A DNA stretch of 15,932 bases from an uncultured Lactobacillus sp. (GTDB lineage: Bacteria; Bacillota; Bacilli; Lactobacillales; Lactobacillaceae), in contig CALFSK010000028.1 of the NCBI GenBank assembly GCA_937916845.1, positions 1 through 15,932 of the forward strand. Direction: 5' to 3'. Positions 15,766 through 15,932 of the stretch are shown here, in pieces. The position numbers were made by a program, and so were the translations under genes. The notes beneath the pieces are model-generated. The model was given only the letters and a program-made list of their open reading frames with translations. It was not told the origin of the DNA and searched no databases. Positions within the stretch are counted from its first letter, which is position 1. Each line of letters starts with the position of its first letter.

Positions 15766-15796
15766 ACGTCATCAAAGATGACGTGTAAGTGCGCAT
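15766..15796 (+). other. oriT: Origin of transfer (oriT), MobQ/RSF1010 type, with predicted nick at 15793/15794
   Basis: A perfect 8-bp inverted repeat (ACGTCATC, AAA, GATGACGT at 15766-15784) is followed one base later by TAAGTGCG (15786-15793) and then CATT. RSF1010 and pSK41/pGO1 origins have the same order: inverted repeat, then TAAGTGCG, with the nick after the last G. The window's relaxase is of the matching family and lies directly beside it. By analogy the plus strand is cut, the relaxase binds the 5' end at 15794, and transfer proceeds to the right, out of the window. Confidence 0.88.
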
Positions 15797-15840
15797 TGAC
15801 CTCGTTTCACTCGGCCTTCTGATTCTCTTAACTTTAACTT

Positions 15841-15869
15841 AGTGTATGCCTTCCGCTTCGCTATTTCAA
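15841..15869 (-). promoter_or_regulatory. Possible leftward promoter of the tra operon
   Basis: On the minus strand, TTGAAA (15869-15864) and TACACT (15846-15841) are separated by 17 nt. The -35 matches consensus in 5 of 6 positions and the -10 in 4 of 6. Transcription would start near 15834 and run through oriT into traA, so relaxase bound at oriT could repress its own gene. It is the best candidate in the region but only moderate in quality. Confidence 0.45.
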
Positions 15870-15879
15870 ATTTTATACT

Positions 15880-15908
15880 TTGACTTAACGTTTCCTATAT
15901 GATATAGT
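15880..15908 (+). promoter_or_regulatory. Strong-looking rightward promoter leading out of the window, with palindrome over the -10
   Basis: On the plus strand, TTGACT (15880-15885) and TATAGT (15903-15908) are separated by the ideal 17 nt, each matching consensus in 5 of 6 positions. The 13-bp palindrome CTATAT-G-ATATAG (15895-15907) overlaps the -10 box and could be an operator. It faces the leading region, which enters the recipient first; the gene it serves is beyond the window. Confidence 0.65.
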
Positions 15909-15932
15909 TTCGGTGATTATTTCTAATATGAT

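Noticed and set aside
1..15932. CRISPR array, insertion sequence, tRNA or rRNA
   Set aside because: No regularly spaced repeats, transposase motifs with terminal repeats, or RNA-gene signatures were seen on either strand.

Overview
The window carries the conjugation (tra) module of a plasmid, or of an element with a plasmid-type transfer region, from a low-to-moderate-GC Gram-positive bacterium. It is most likely from Lactobacillaceae. That assignment rests on strong AGGAGG-type ribosome binding sites, the gene set and order, and the glutamine/lysine/asparagine-rich proteins. All genes lie on the minus strand and are packed with 0-20 nt gaps or short overlaps, so they are best read as one long operon transcribed right to left. 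The gene set resembles the staphylococcal pSK41/pGO1 (tra/trs) transfer region as rearranged in lactobacillus conjugative plasmids. Family names here come from reading motifs, not from a database search.

Right edge (about 15,690-15,932): a non-coding control region. It holds an origin of transfer of the MobQ/RSF1010 type (an 8-bp inverted repeat followed directly by TAAGTGCG), a possible leftward promoter for the tra operon, and a strong-looking rightward promoter whose -10 box sits in a palindrome. By analogy with RSF1010 the nick is on the plus strand. DNA to the right of the window would then enter the recipient first and the tra operon last.

Leftward from there: the MobA/MobL-family relaxase (traA); a small helix-turn-helix protein whose 3' end holds two inverted repeats; a soluble protein of unknown function; a VirB2-like two-helix secreted subunit; a PrgI/VirB3-like membrane protein; a stand-alone VirB4-N-domain-like protein (traD); the VirB4-type ATPase (traE); an EssB/YukC-like membrane protein (traF); a two-domain cell-wall hydrolase (traG); a VirB8-like membrane protein; a membrane-anchored thioredoxin; a coupling protein split into a membrane part and an ATPase part (traJ-like and traK); an AT-rich lipoprotein; a VirB6-like polytopic membrane protein (traL); a small two-helix membrane protein; and a type IA topoisomerase that runs off the left edge.

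Working together: TraA nicks oriT and stays attached to the transferred strand. The split coupling protein hands this complex to a type IV secretion channel built from the VirB2/B3/B4/B6/B8-like proteins and TraF. TraG opens the peptidoglycan, the thioredoxin probably keeps exported cysteines reduced or paired, and the topoisomerase may assist strand separation or recircularisation. No replication genes, resistance genes, tRNA, rRNA, CRISPR array or insertion sequence were seen. Points of most interest are the oriT with its divergent promoter, the split coupling protein with a non-canonical Walker A motif, the EssB-like TraF inside a conjugation operon, the structured 3' end of the helix-turn-helix gene, and the AT-rich lipoprotein.
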